Of a stretch of DNA of 64,000 bases, positions 35,694 through 47,400 are shown piece by piece. The stretch comes from Cherax quadricarinatus (taxonomy: Eukaryota > Arthropoda > Malacostraca > Decapoda > Parastacidae). The position numbers were made by a program, and so were the translations under genes. The first letter of the stretch is position 1; every line of letters starts with the position of its first letter. The notes under the pieces were generated by a model, which was given only the letters and a program-made list of their open reading frames with translations, ran no database searches and was not told the origin of the DNA. Where the stretch lies: assembly GCF_038502225.1 (NCBI RefSeq), contig NC_091353.1, forward strand, positions 1,816,616 to 1,880,615. The letters run 5' to 3'.

Positions 35694-38190
35694 CCAGACC
35701 AGCCCAGCCTAACCTAACCTAACTAATAAGACCCTATTTAACTAACCTAACTTCTTCAACCTAACTAACCTGTAACCTAACCTAACCTAACCTAGCAGAC
35801 AGCCCAGCCTAGCCTAACCTAACTTCTTCAGACCTAACCTAACTTCAGCCACATTTTGACCTAACTAACTAACCTAACTTTAACCTAACCTAACAACCTA
35901 ACCTAGCCGAACCTAACCTAACCTAACCTGGCCTAACCTAACTTCTTACATTTGGCCTAGCCTAACCTAACACAACCTAACTTCTTCTTCAACTAACCTA
36001 ACCTAGCAAGACCTAACCTAGCCTAACCTAACCTAACTAGCCTAACCTAACCTAACCTTCTTCAACCTAACCTAACCGAGCCTAACCTAACCTAACCCTA
36101 ACCTAGCCTAACTTCAACCTAACCTAACCTAGCCTAACCTTTTCTTCTTCCTTCTAACTTCTTCTTCAACACAACCTAACTTCAACACAACCCTTCTAAC
36201 CTAACCTAACCTAACCTAACTAACCTAACTAACACAACCTAACCTAGCAACCTAACTAACCTAGCACAACTTCTTCTTACAACACAACCTAGCAGCACAA
36301 CTTCTCCGGAGCCAGCCCAACTTTAACTAGCCTAACCTAACCAGGCCTAACTTCAACACAACACATTTTGAGCCTAACCTACTTTAACGCTAGCACAACA
36401 TAACTTCTAACCTAACTAACCTAACCAGACACAACCTAACTAACCTAACCAGACCAACCCAGCCTAACCTAACCTAACCTAACCGCCTAACCTAACCTAA
36501 CCTCTTCAACTGAACCTAAGGCCTAACCTTAACCCCTAACCTAACCTGGCCTAACCTCAACAACTAACCTAGCAAGACCTCAACCTAACCTCAACCAACC
36601 CTGGCTAACCTACCTAACCTGACCACAACACAACCAACCCCTGAACCTGCAACTCCAACCTCCACTGCCTAACCTGAACCTAACTAAGCCTAACCTAACC
36701 TGGCAGTGGCCTCCTCCACCTAACCTAACTTCTTAACAACCTTAGCAACCAACACCGAACTAGCTAAGCTAACCTAACCTAGCCTAACTGCCTCCTTAGA
36801 ACACCTAACCTGGCCAGCAACACAACTCAACAACCTGGCAGCAACTAGCACAACCTCAACACAAGCCTCAAGCTCAACCTAACACAAGCCTGCTAAGCCT
36901 AACCTAAGCCTAAGGCCTAAGCCTAAGCCAACCAACCACAACCTAACTAACCTAACACCAAGCCAACCTAACCTAACCTAACCTTAACCTTAACCTTAAC
37001 CTAACCAACCTAACTTGCTTACAACCAACAACCCTGCCAGGGCCTGCACCTCAACAACCTAACCTACCAACTAACCTAACGAACCTTAACACTAACCTAA
37101 GCCTAACCGGCTAACTAACCTAACCGAAGCCCTAACCTAACCTAACCTAACCCCTAAGCTAACCTAAGGCCTAAGCCTAACCTAAGAACCTAACCACAAC
37201 CTAACCTAACCTAAGCCTAACCTCCTAACCTAACCTAACCAGACTTCTTCTTCTAACCTAACACAATAACAACTTGCTTGAACACAACAACAACAACAAC
37301 TAACACAGCTGGCCTAACCTAACCTAACTTCCTAAGCCTAACCTACACAACACAACCTCCTAGCTAGCTCCTAGCACAACACAACTCAACCGCCTGTAAC
37401 TAACTAACCTAACCTAACCTCCTAACCTCAACCTGACCTGACCTAAGTAACCTAACCAATAACCTAACTAACCTAACCTTCCTTAACCTAACCTAACCGA
37501 ACCTAACCTAAAAGAACCTAACCTAACCTAACCTAACCTGACCTAATCTGACCTAACCTAACTACTTGCCTAACTAACCTAACTAACTAGGCAATACAAC
37601 AACAACTTAACCTAACCTAACCTAACCTAACCTAAGCCTAACCTAATAACAGGCCTAACCTGACCTAACCTAACCTAACTTCTTCTTCTTCCAAGCCTAA
37701 CCTAAGCGACAAGCCCTCAACTAACCTAACCTAACCTAACCAGAACCTAAGCTAACTGCTTGAACCTGAACTAAGTTCTTCAACCTAACACAACCTAGCA
37801 CAACTTGGCCTCCCAGCAGAACCTAACCAACACAACTTCAACTTCGACCTGGCCTAACCTAACTAACCTAACCTAACTCAACCTCAACCTAACCTAACCT
37901 AAGCCGAACCTAACCTAACCTTCAACCTAACCTAACCTCCAACCTAATTTAACCTGCCTGGCCTTTAACCTAACCTAACTAACCTAACCTAACCTTCAAC
38001 CTAGCAGACCTCAACCAACTTCTTCAACCGCCTAACCTAACACAACTAACCTAACCTAACCTAACCTACAAGCCTAACCTAACTAACTTAACCTAACTAA
38101 CCTAACCTAACTAACCTAGAACAGACAACACAACCTAACCTAACCTAACCTAAGCCTAAGGCCTAACCTAAGCTGCACAGCAACAACCTG
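35694..38190. repeat. Disordered (CCTAA)-derived block
   Basis: About 2.5 kb still dominated by cctaac, but broken by cttcttcaac, cctggcc, cagacc, acaacac and cctaagcc strings. Clusters of cttctt occur near 35,750, 35,825, 35,943, 35,985, 36,145-36,170, 36,275, 37,245 and 37,680. CTTCTT and CCTGG are the documented nanopore base-calling confusions on CCCTAA-type strands. I therefore suspect miscalled telomeric repeat, although genuine degeneration is possible. Confidence 0.8.
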
Positions 38191-38498
38191 GCCAACCTAA
38201 CCTAACCTAACCTAACCTAACCTAACCTAACCTAACCTAACCTAACCTAACCTAACCTAACCTAACCTAACTTAACCTAAACTAACCTAACCTAACTTAA
38301 CCTAACCTAACCTAACCTAACTTAACCTAACCTAACCTAACCTAACCTAACCTAACCTAACCAAACCTAACCTAACCTAACCTAACCTAACCTAACCTAA
38401 CCTAACCTAACCTAACCTAACCTAACTTAACCTAAACTAACCTAACCTAACTTAACCTAACCTAACCTAACCTAACCTAACCTAACCTAACCTAACCT
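38191..38498. repeat. Second clean (CCTAA)n block
   Basis: About 60 copies of the pentamer, with a few cttaa, ccaaa and aactaa variants. One longer variant pattern (acttaacctaaactaacc) occurs twice, near 38,270 and 38,425. Confidence 0.97.
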
Positions 38499-38715
38499 TA
38501 ACAATTTCATTTACAAGTAATATAAGAAGTTGATACGAGGAGTTATTCACTAGAATTTGTAATTTTTCATTCATTATAATTGGCAACGTGGAGCTAAAAG
38601 AACTCAAATCAATTCAAATTTTGCTTTTTAAAAGCACACCAGAATTTAAAATATAGGGAAACTCACTGTAAAAGGCATAGTTTGGTTACTACATAGATGA
38701 CAATGATGACAAGTC

Positions 38716-39093
38716 TTATGTAAAACCACAGCCTGGCTGATCAGGTAGTGATTTTAGGTGCCTGTCCAGTGCCTTCTTAAAGAGAGCCAGGGGACTATTG
38801 GTAATCCCCCTTATGGATGCTGAGAAGCAGCTGAACAGTCTTGGGCCTCTGACACTTATTGTGTTGTCTCTTAGCGTACTTGTGGCGTCTCTGATTTTCA
38901 TTGGGCGGATGTTGCATCTCCTGCCCAGTCTTTTGCTTTCGTAGGGAGTGATTTTCGTGTGAAAATTTGTGACTAGTCCCTCTAGGATTTTCCAAGTGCA
39001 TATTACCAAGTATCTTTCTCTCCTACATTCCAGGGAGTACAAATCAAAGGACTTCAGCCGTTCCCAGTAGTTCAGTGTTTTATTGTATTAATG
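38716..39093 (-). pseudogene. LINE reverse transcriptase C-terminal fragment
   Basis: The minus-strand frame is open from about 39,093 to its stop at 38,716. It reads LNYWERLKSFDLYSLECRRE, then YLVICTWKILEG, PYESKRLGRRC, STLRDNTISVRGPRLF, IRGITNSPLALFKKALDRHL and HLKSLPDQPGCGFT. The RRERY...WKILEG and NTISVRGPRLFN...P...FK..LD.HL series is the conserved carboxy end of a Jockey/CR1-like LINE polyprotein that is very common in decapods. The natural stop is retained. Similarity continues upstream of the first Met and stops where the 28-bp minisatellite begins. The fingers and palm are missing, so this is a truncated, dead copy. Confidence 0.88.
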
Positions 39094-40181
39094 TGTGTCG
39101 TGTGTGTACATCACAACAAGGTGTGTCGTGTGTGTACATCACAACAAGGTGTGTCATGTGTGTACATCACAACAAGGTGTGTCGTGTGTGTACATCACAA
39201 CAAGGTGTGTCATGTGTGTACATCACAACAAGGTGTGTCATGTGTGTACATCACAACAAGGTGTGTCATGTGTGTACATCACAAGGTGTGTCATGTGTGT
39301 ACATCACAACAAGGTGTGTCGTGTGTGTACATCACAAGGTGTGTCATGTGTGTACATCACAACAAGGTGTGTCATGTGTGTACATCACAACAAGGTGTGT
39401 CGTGTGTGTACATCACAACAAGGTGTGTCGTGTGTGTACATCACAACAAGGTGTGTCATGTGTGTACATCACAACAAGGTTTGTCGTGTGTGTACATCAC
39501 AACAAGGTGTGTCGTGTGTGTACATCACAACAAGGTGTGTCGTGTGTGTACATCACAACAAGGTGTGTCGTGTGTGTACATCACAACAAGGTGTGTCGTG
39601 TGTGTACATCACAACAAGGTGTGTCGTGTGTGTACATCACAACAAGGTGTGTCGTGTGTGTACATCACAACAAGGTGTGTCGTGTGTGTACATCACAACA
39701 AGGTGTGTCGTGTGTGTACATCACAACAAGGTGTGTCGTGTGTGTACATCACAACAAGGTGTGTCATGTGTGTACATCACAACAAGGTGTGTCATGTGTG
39801 TACATCACAACAAGGTGTGTCGTGTGTGTACATCACAACAAGGTGTGTCGTGTGTGTACATCACAACAAGGTGTGTCATGTGTGTACATCACAACAAGGT
39901 GTGTCGTGTGTGTGCATCACAACAAGGTGTGTCGTGTGTGTACATCACAACAAGGTGTGTCATGTGTGTACATCACAACACGGTGTGTCGTGTGTGTGCA
40001 TCACAACAAGGTGTGTCGTGTGTGTACATCACAACACGGTGTTTCGTGTGTGTACATCACAACAAGGTGTGTCATGTGTGTACATCACAACACGGTGTGT
40101 CGTGTGTGTACATCACAACAAGGTGTGTCGTGTGTGTACATCACAACAAGGTGTGTCGTGTGTGTACATCACAACAAGGCA
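39094..40181. repeat. Minisatellite, 28-bp unit, about 39 copies
   Basis: The unit is catcacaacaaggtgtgtc followed by gtgtgtgta, with cg/ca variation before tgtg and two 25-bp units lacking aca (near 39,280 and 39,330). Aac-cgg variants of the aacaagg core cluster near 39,975-40,095. All three plus frames are open because no frame of the unit contains a stop. Confidence 0.97.
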
Positions 40182-40196
40182 TTTATATCAAAAATT

Positions 40197-40369
40197 ATAT
40201 ATAAAGTAAAAGGACACAAGTGCAACTAATGTGACATTTATAGTGGCAACGTTTCGCTCTCCAGGAGCTTTATCAAGCCATTCAATGGCTTGATAAAGCT
40301 CCTGGAGAGCGAAACGTTACCACAATAAATGTCACATTAGTTGCACTTGTGTCCTTTTACTTTACATAT
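40197..40369. repeat. Near-perfect 173-bp palindrome with two hammerhead-like cores
   Basis: 86-bp arms (40,197-40,282 and 40,284-40,369) mirror each other around 40,283 with three mismatches by eye. Each arm, read outward from the centre, holds ttgataaa, gctc, a ctgga loop, gagc and gaaacgtt. This is a CUGANGA-like box, a 4-bp stem II and GAAAC, as in Penelope-like element termini. The plus copy is ttgataa 40,290-40,296, stem 40,298-40,310, gaaac 40,311-40,315. The C3-G8 pair of the canonical core is replaced by U and A. The structure looks like two PLE ends joined tail to tail. Confidence 0.85.
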
Positions 40370-40689
40370 TGTCGGTAATTCTACAAACTTTATTACAAAA
40401 ATTATATAAAAAGCGTTTGCACCAGTCTATCCAGGTTGATGTTTAAGTTTTAAACGAGTATTTGGAACATCCTGGTAAGGTGTGTGTTGTGTTTGTATTC
40501 TCATTGCTGAAGAATAATATTTTCTACCACTGTAACGAGATGCCCGTCTGGCATTTTTTGTTATACCCGAGTCCGCCTGTATAAATTGGTTTATACCAGC
40601 ATTGGGCATTTGTATAATGAATTATAAAAGGTGATTGTACCATTATTATTAGTGGTTTTTCGTTCATGATGAGGTTTGTCATTCATTTT

Positions 40690-40856
40690 AAGAACTTACG
40701 AAAGAAGGAACACTGCGGCAAGTCCAAGTCTCTTACCGGCTTAAAGCAATGCCCTAACCTAGTCAGCTCAGGCATCTGACCTAGTAGCACAAGCTAGTCA
40801 GGTCCAACTCACACACACCCACACCCACTCATGTATTTATCCAACCTATTTTTGTT
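40690..40856. mobile_element. Dispersed repeat fragment (LINE-related)
   Basis: The run gaaggaacactgcgg, gtccaagtctcttaccgg, taacctagtcagctcagg, and catgtatttatccaacc in this order is a dispersed repeat that I recall as abundant in decapods. There it continues into LINE-derived sequence. Here it is interrupted by small deletions and departs from the pattern after cctattttt at about 40,854. Confidence 0.45.
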
Positions 40857-41290
40857 CTCGGGATCTCTAACAATACCTTTACCAGACAGAAACATGGAAA
40901 AATCTCAGTGCAGGTGAGTTCCAGTGCCTGTCTAAGCGTCTTCACTCGTGAGTATAAGCTCCGCACACCTGCCCACATTTCCAGCACTGGAATAAATCTC
41001 GCACTAACCAGACCAGGTATTAAAAACAGGATTTCCTTAATCCAGCCTGGATTCAAAATATAATTTTGGTTTCATTTGTTCAAATACATAAAAGTGAAAC
41101 AATAGATGTGCAGTGCTTAAACTAGGATTTCTGAAAATGGTTGTGAGGGTAGTTGGGTTATACAAGTCGAGAAGGACAGTGAATAATATTATTAAAAGAG
41201 GTTTTATAGGGACCATATTGTGTAGAGGGACATCATTATGAGGGAAGGTAGTGGCTCACGACATTGTAATGACGAGATTATAAACAAACC
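40857..41290. other. Spacer without recognisable gene
   Basis: About 430 bp. A 75-codon minus-strand frame (40,829-41,056) has no recognisable domain and partly overlaps the dispersed repeat, so I do not call it. Confidence 0.4.
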
Positions 41291-41400
41291 ATAGTCGGTC
41301 CAAGTCGGACCGAAACGTCGTCGTAAGCTCCTCTCTTCTATGTGCGAGTTATTTGTGTATCGTTCCTGTCACGGTATTGTGGCTTCTTTTGTTATTTATT
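41291..41400 (+). ncRNA. Penelope-type terminus with partial hammerhead-like motif
   Basis: A perfect 5-bp stem (ggtcc 41,297-41,301, loop aagtc, ggacc 41,307-41,311) is followed directly by gaaacgtcgtcg. This is stem II plus the GAAAC box of a hammerhead-like motif. The upstream CUGANGA box is replaced by ccatagt, so catalysis is unlikely. The following ttatttgtgtatcg...cacggtattgtgg is a tail I recall from decapod repeats. The giant 41-bp array starts about 10 bp downstream. Confidence 0.4.
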
Positions 41401-41407
41401 TTTAAAC

Positions 41408-44400
41408 CATATCAGGGGCGTGTGACCCAGTAGTGTAGCAGAACAAACTATAGCAAGGGCGTGTGACCCAGTAGTGTAGCAGAACAAACTATAGCAGGGG
41501 CGTGTGACCCAGTAGTGTAGCAGAACAAACTATAGCAAGGGCGTGTGACCCAGTAGTGTAGCAGAACAAACTATAGCAAGGGCGTGTGATCCAGTAGTGT
41601 AGCAGTACAAACTATAGCAGGGGCGTGTGACCCAGTAGTGTAGCAGAACAAACTATAGCAGGGGCGTGTGACCCAGTAGTGTAGCAGAACAAACTATAGC
41701 AGGGGCGTGTGACCCAGTAGTGTAGCAGAACAAACTATAGCAGGGGCGTGTGACCCAGTAGTGTAGCAGTACAAATTATAGCAAGGGCGTGTGACCCAGT
41801 AGTGTAGCAGAACAAACTATAGCAGGGGCGTGTGACCCAGTAGTGTAGCAGAACAAACTATAGCAGGGGCGTGTGACCCAGTAGTGTAGCAGAACAAACT
41901 ATAGCAGGGGCGTGTGACCCAGTAGTGTAGCAGTACAAACTATAGCAAGGGCGTGTGACCCAGTAGTGTAGCAGTACAAACTATAGCAAGGGCGTGTGAC
42001 CCAGTAGTGTAGCAGAACAAACTATAGCAAGGGCGTGTGACCCAGTAGTGTAGCAGTACAAACTATAGCAGGGGTGTGTGACCCAGTAGTGTAGCAGAAC
42101 AAACTATAGCAGGGGCGTGTGACCCAGTAGTGTAGCAGTACAAACTATAGCAAGGGCGTGTGACCCAGTAGTGTAGCAGAACAAACTATAGCAAGGGCGT
42201 GTGACCCAGTAGTGTAGCAGTACAAACTATAGCAGGGGCGTGTGACCCAGTAGTGTAGCAGTACAAACTATAGCAAGGGCGTGTGACCCAGTAGTGTAGC
42301 AGAACAAACTATAGCAAGAGCGTGTGACCCAGTAGTGTAGCAGTACAAACTATAGCAGGGGCGTGTGACCCAGTAGTGTAGCAGAACAAACTATAGCAGG
42401 AGCGTGTGACCCAGTAGTGTAGCAGAACAAACTATAGCAGGGGCGTGTGACCCAGTAGTGTAGCAGTACAAACTATAGCAAGGGCGTGTGACCCAGTAGT
42501 GTAGCAGAACAAACTATAGCAGGGGCGTGTGACCCAGTAGTGTAGCAGTACAAATTATATCAAGGGCGTGTGACCCAGTAGTGTAGCAGAACAAACTATA
42601 GCAGGGGCGTGTGACCCAGTAGTGTAGCAGAACAAACTATAGCAGGGGCGTGTGACCCAGTAGTGTAGCAGAACAAACTATAGCAGGGGCGTGTGACCCA
42701 GTAGTGTAGCAGAACAAACTATAGCAAGGGCGTATGACCCAGTAGTGTAGCAGAACAAACCATAGCAGGGGCGTGTGACCCAGTAGTGTAGCAGTACAAA
42801 CTATAGCAGGGGCGTGTGACCCAGTAGTGTAGCAGAACAAACTATAGCAGGGGCGTGTGACCCAGTAGTGTAGCAGTACAAACTATAGCAAGGGCGTGTG
42901 ACCCAGTAGTGTAGCAGAACAAACTATAGCAGGGGCGTGTGACCCAGTAGTGTAGCAGAACAAACTATAGCAGGGGCGTGTGACCCAGTAGTGTAGCAGA
43001 ACAAACTATAGCAGGGGCGTGTGACCCAGTAGTGTAGCAGAACAAACTATAGCAGGGGCGTGTGACCCAGTAGTGTAGCAGAACAAACTATAGCAAGGGC
43101 GTGTGACCCAGTAGTGTAGCAAAACAAACTATAGCAGGGGCGTGTGACCCAGTAGTGTAGCAGAACAAACCATAGCAGGGGCGTGTGACCCAGTAGTGTA
43201 GCAGAACAAACTATAGCAGGGGCGTGTGACCCAGTAGTGTAGCAGAACAAACTATAGCAGGGGCGTTTGACCCAGTAGTGTAGCAGAACAAACTATAGCA
43301 GGGGCGTGTGACCCAGTAGTGTAGCAGAACAAACTATAGCAGGAGCGTGTGACCCAGTAGTGTAGCAGAACAAACTATAGCAGGGGCGTGTGACCCAGTA
43401 GTGTAGCAGTACAAACTATAGCAAGGGCGTGTGACCCAGTAGTGTAGCAGAACAAACTATAGCAGGGGCGTGTGACCCAGTAGTGTAGCAGTACAAATTA
43501 TAGCAAGGGCGTGTGACCCAGTAGTGTAGCAGAACAAACTATAGCAGGGGCGTGTGACCCAGTAGTGTAGCAGAACAAACTATAGCAGGGGCGTGTGACC
43601 CAGTAGTGTAGCAGAACAAACTATAGCAGGGGCGTGTGACCCAGTAGTGTAGCAGAACAAACTATAGCAAGGGTGTGTGACCCAGTAGTGTAGCAGAACA
43701 AATCATAGCAGGGGCGTGTGACCCAGTAGTGTAGCAGTACAAACTATAGCAGGGGCGTGTGACCCAGTAGTGTAGCAGAACAAACTATAGCAGGGGCGTG
43801 TGACCCAGTAGTGTAGCAGTACAAACTATAGCAAGGGCGTGTGACCCAGTTGTGTAGCAGAACAAACTATAGCAGGGGCGTGTGACCCAGTAGTGTAGCA
43901 GAACAAACTATAGCAGGGGCGTGTGACCCAGTAGTGTAGCAGAACAAACTATAGCAGGGGCGTGTGACCCAGTAGTGTAGCAGAACAAACTATAGCAGGG
44001 GCGTGTGACCCAGTAGTGTAGCAGAACAAACTATAGCAAGGGCGTGTGACCCAGTAGTGTAGCAGAACAAACTATAGCAGGGGCGTGTGACCCAGTAGTG
44101 TAGCAGAACAAACCATAGCAGGGGCGTGTGACCCAGTAGTGTAGCAGAACAAACTATAGCAGGGGCGTGTGACCCAGTAGTGTAGCAGAACAAACTATAG
44201 CAGGGGCGTTTGACCCAGTAGTGTAGCAGAACAAACTATAGCAGGGGCGTGTGACCCAGTAGTGTAGCAGAACAAACTATAGCAAGGGCGTGTGACCCAG
44301 TAGTGTAGCAGAACAAACTATAGCAGGGGCGTGTGACCCAGTAGTGTAGCAGAACAAACTATAGCAGGGGCGTGTGACCCAGTAGTGTAGCAGAACAAAC

Positions 44401-47400
44401 TATACCAGGGGCGTGTGACCCAGTAGTGTAGCAGAACAAACTATAGCAGGGGCGTGTGACCCAGTAGTGTAGCAGAACAAACTATAGCAGGGGCGTGTGA
44501 CCCAGTAGTGTACCAGTACAAACTATAGCAAGGGCGTGTGACCCAGTAGTGTAGCAGTACAAACTACAGCAAGGGCGTGTGACCCAGTAGTGTAGCAGAA
44601 CAAACTATAACAGGGGCGTGTGACCCAGTAGTGTAGCAGAACAAACTATAGCAAGGGCGTGTGACCCAGTAGTGTAGCAGAACAAACTATAGCAGGGGCG
44701 TGTGACCCAGTAGTGTAGCAGAACAAACTATAGCAGGGGCGTGTGACCCAGTAGTGTAGCAGAACAAACTATAGCAGGGGCGTGTGACCCAGTAGTGTAG
44801 CAGAACAAACTATAGCAGGGGCGTGTGACCCAGTAGTGTAGCAGTACAAACTATAGAAAGGGCGTGTGACCCAGTAGTGTAGCAGTACAAACTATAGCAA
44901 GGGCGTGTGACCCAGTAGTGTAGCAGTACAAACTATAGCAAGGGCGTGTGACCCAGTAGTGTAGCAGTACAAACTATAGCAAGGGCGTGTGACCCAGTAG
45001 TGTAGCAGAACAAACTATAGCAGGGGCGTGTGACCCAGTAGTGTAGCAGAACAAACTATAGCAGGGGCGTGTGACCCAGTAGTGTAGCAGAACAAACTAT
45101 AGCAGGGGCGTGTGACCCAGTAGTGTAGCAGAACAAACTATAGCAGGGGCGTGTGACCCAGTAGTGTAGCAGAACAAACTATAGCAGGGGCGTGTGACCA
45201 AGTAGTGTAGCAGTACAAACTATAGCAAGGGCGTGTGACCCAGTAGTGTAGCAGTACAAACTATAGCAAGGGCGTGTGACCCAGTAGTGTAGCAGTACAA
45301 ACTATAGCAAGGGCGTGTGACCCAGTAGTGTAGCAGTACAAACTATAGCAAGGGCGTGTGACCCAGTAGTGTAGCAGAACAAACTATAGCAGGGGCGTGT
45401 GACCCAGTAGTGTAGCAGAACAAACTACAGCAAGGGCGTGTGACCCAGTAGTGTAGCAGAACAAACTATAGCAGGGGCGTGTGACCCAGTAGTGTAGCAG
45501 TACAAACTATAGCAAGGGCGTGTGACCCAGTAGGGTAGCAGTACAAACTATAGCAAGGGCGTGTGACCCAGTAGTGTAGCAGAACAAACTATAGCAGGGG
45601 CGTGTGACCCAGTAGTGCAGCAGTACAAACTATAGCAGGGGCGTGTGACCCAGTAGTGTAGCAGTACAAACTACAGCAAGGGCGTGTGACCCAGTAGTGT
45701 AGCAGAACAAACTATAGCAAGGGCGTGTGACCCAGTAGTGTAGCAGTACAAACTATAGCAGGGGCGTGTGACCCAGTAGTGTAGCAGTACAAACTATAGC
45801 AAGGGCGTGTGACCCAGTAGTGTAGCAGAACAAACTATAGCAAGGGCGTGTGACCCAGTAGTGTAGCAGAACAAACTATAGCAGGAGCGTGTGACCCAGT
45901 AGTGTAGCAGAACAAACTATAGCAGGGGCGTGTGACCCAGTAGTGTAGCAGTACAAACTATAGCAGGGGCGTGTGACCCAGTAGTGTAGCAGAACAAACT
46001 ATAGCAGGGGCGTGTGACCCAGTAGTGTAGCAGTACAAACTATAGCAAGGGCGTGTGACCCAGTAGTGTAGCAGAACAAACTATAGCAGGGGCGTGTGAC
46101 CCAGTAGTGTAGCAGAACAAACTATAGCAGGGGCGTGTGACCCAGTAGTGTAGCAGAACAAACTATAGCAGGAGCGTGTGACCCAGTAGTGTAGCAGAAC
46201 AAACTATAGCAAGGGCGTGTGACCCAGTAGTGTACCAGAACAAACCATAGCAGGGGCGTGTGACCCAGTAGTGTAGCAGTACAAACTATAGCAGGGGCGT
46301 GTGACCCAGTAGTGTAGCAGAACAAACTATAGCAGGGGCGTGTGACCCAGTAGTGTAGCAGTACAAACTATAGCAAGGGCGTGTGACCCAGTAGTGTAGC
46401 AGAACAAACTATAGCAGGGGCGTGTGACCCAGTAGTGTAGCAGAACAAACTATAGCAGGGGCGTGTGACCCAGTAGTGTAGCAGAACAAACTATAGCAGG
46501 GGCGTGTGACCCAGTAGTGTAGCAGAACAAACTATAGCAGGGGCGTGTGACCCAGTAGTGCAGCAGAACAAACTATAGCAAGGGCGTGTGACCCAGTAGT
46601 GTAGCAGAACAAACTATAGCAGGGGCGTGTGACCCAGTAGTGTAGCAGAACAAACCATAGCAGGGGCGTGTGACCCAGTAGTGTAGCAGAACAAACTATA
46701 GCAGGGGCGTGTTACCCAGTAGTGTAGCAGAACAAACTATAGCAGAAGCGTGTGACCCAGTTGTGTAGCAGAACAAACTATAGCAGGGGCGTGTGACCCA
46801 GTAGTGTAGCAGAACAAACTATAGCAAGGGCGTGTGACCCAGTAGTGTAGCAGAACAAACTATAGCAGGGGCGTGTGACCCAATAGTGTAGCAGAACAAA
46901 CTATAGCATGGGCGTGTGACCCAGTAGTGTAGCAGAACAAACTATAGCAGGGGCGTGTGACCCAGTAGTGTAGCAGAACAAACTATAGCAGGGGCGTGTG
47001 ACCCAGTAGTGTAGCAGAACAAACTATAGCAGGGGCGTGTGACCCAGTAGTGTAGCAGAACAAACTATAGCAGGGGCGTGTGACCCAGTAGTGTAGCAGT
47101 ACAAACTATAGAAAGGGCGTGTGACCCAGTAGTGTAGCAGTACAAACTATAGCAAGGGCGTGTGACCCAGTAGTGTAGCAGTACAAACTATAGCAAGGGC
47201 GTGTGACCCAGTAGTGTAGCAGTACAAACTATAGCAAGGGCGTGTGACCCAGTAGTGTAGCAGAACAAACTATAGCAGGGGCGTGTGACCCAGTAGTGTA
47301 GCAGAACAAACTATAGCAGGGGCGTGTGACCCAGTAGTGTAGCAGAACAAACTATAGCAGGGGCGTGTGACCCAGTAGTGTAGCAGAACAAACCATAGCA

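Noticed and set aside
35366..38498. A true chromosome end
   Set aside because: The CCTAA block is flanked on both sides by long non-telomeric sequence, so it is interstitial in this assembly.
39075..40229. Three parallel frames of about 370-384 codons, Cys/Val/His-rich
   Set aside because: All three plus frames of the 28-bp unit are open and give the same repeat; looks like a metallothionein-type Cys-rich protein only by composition.
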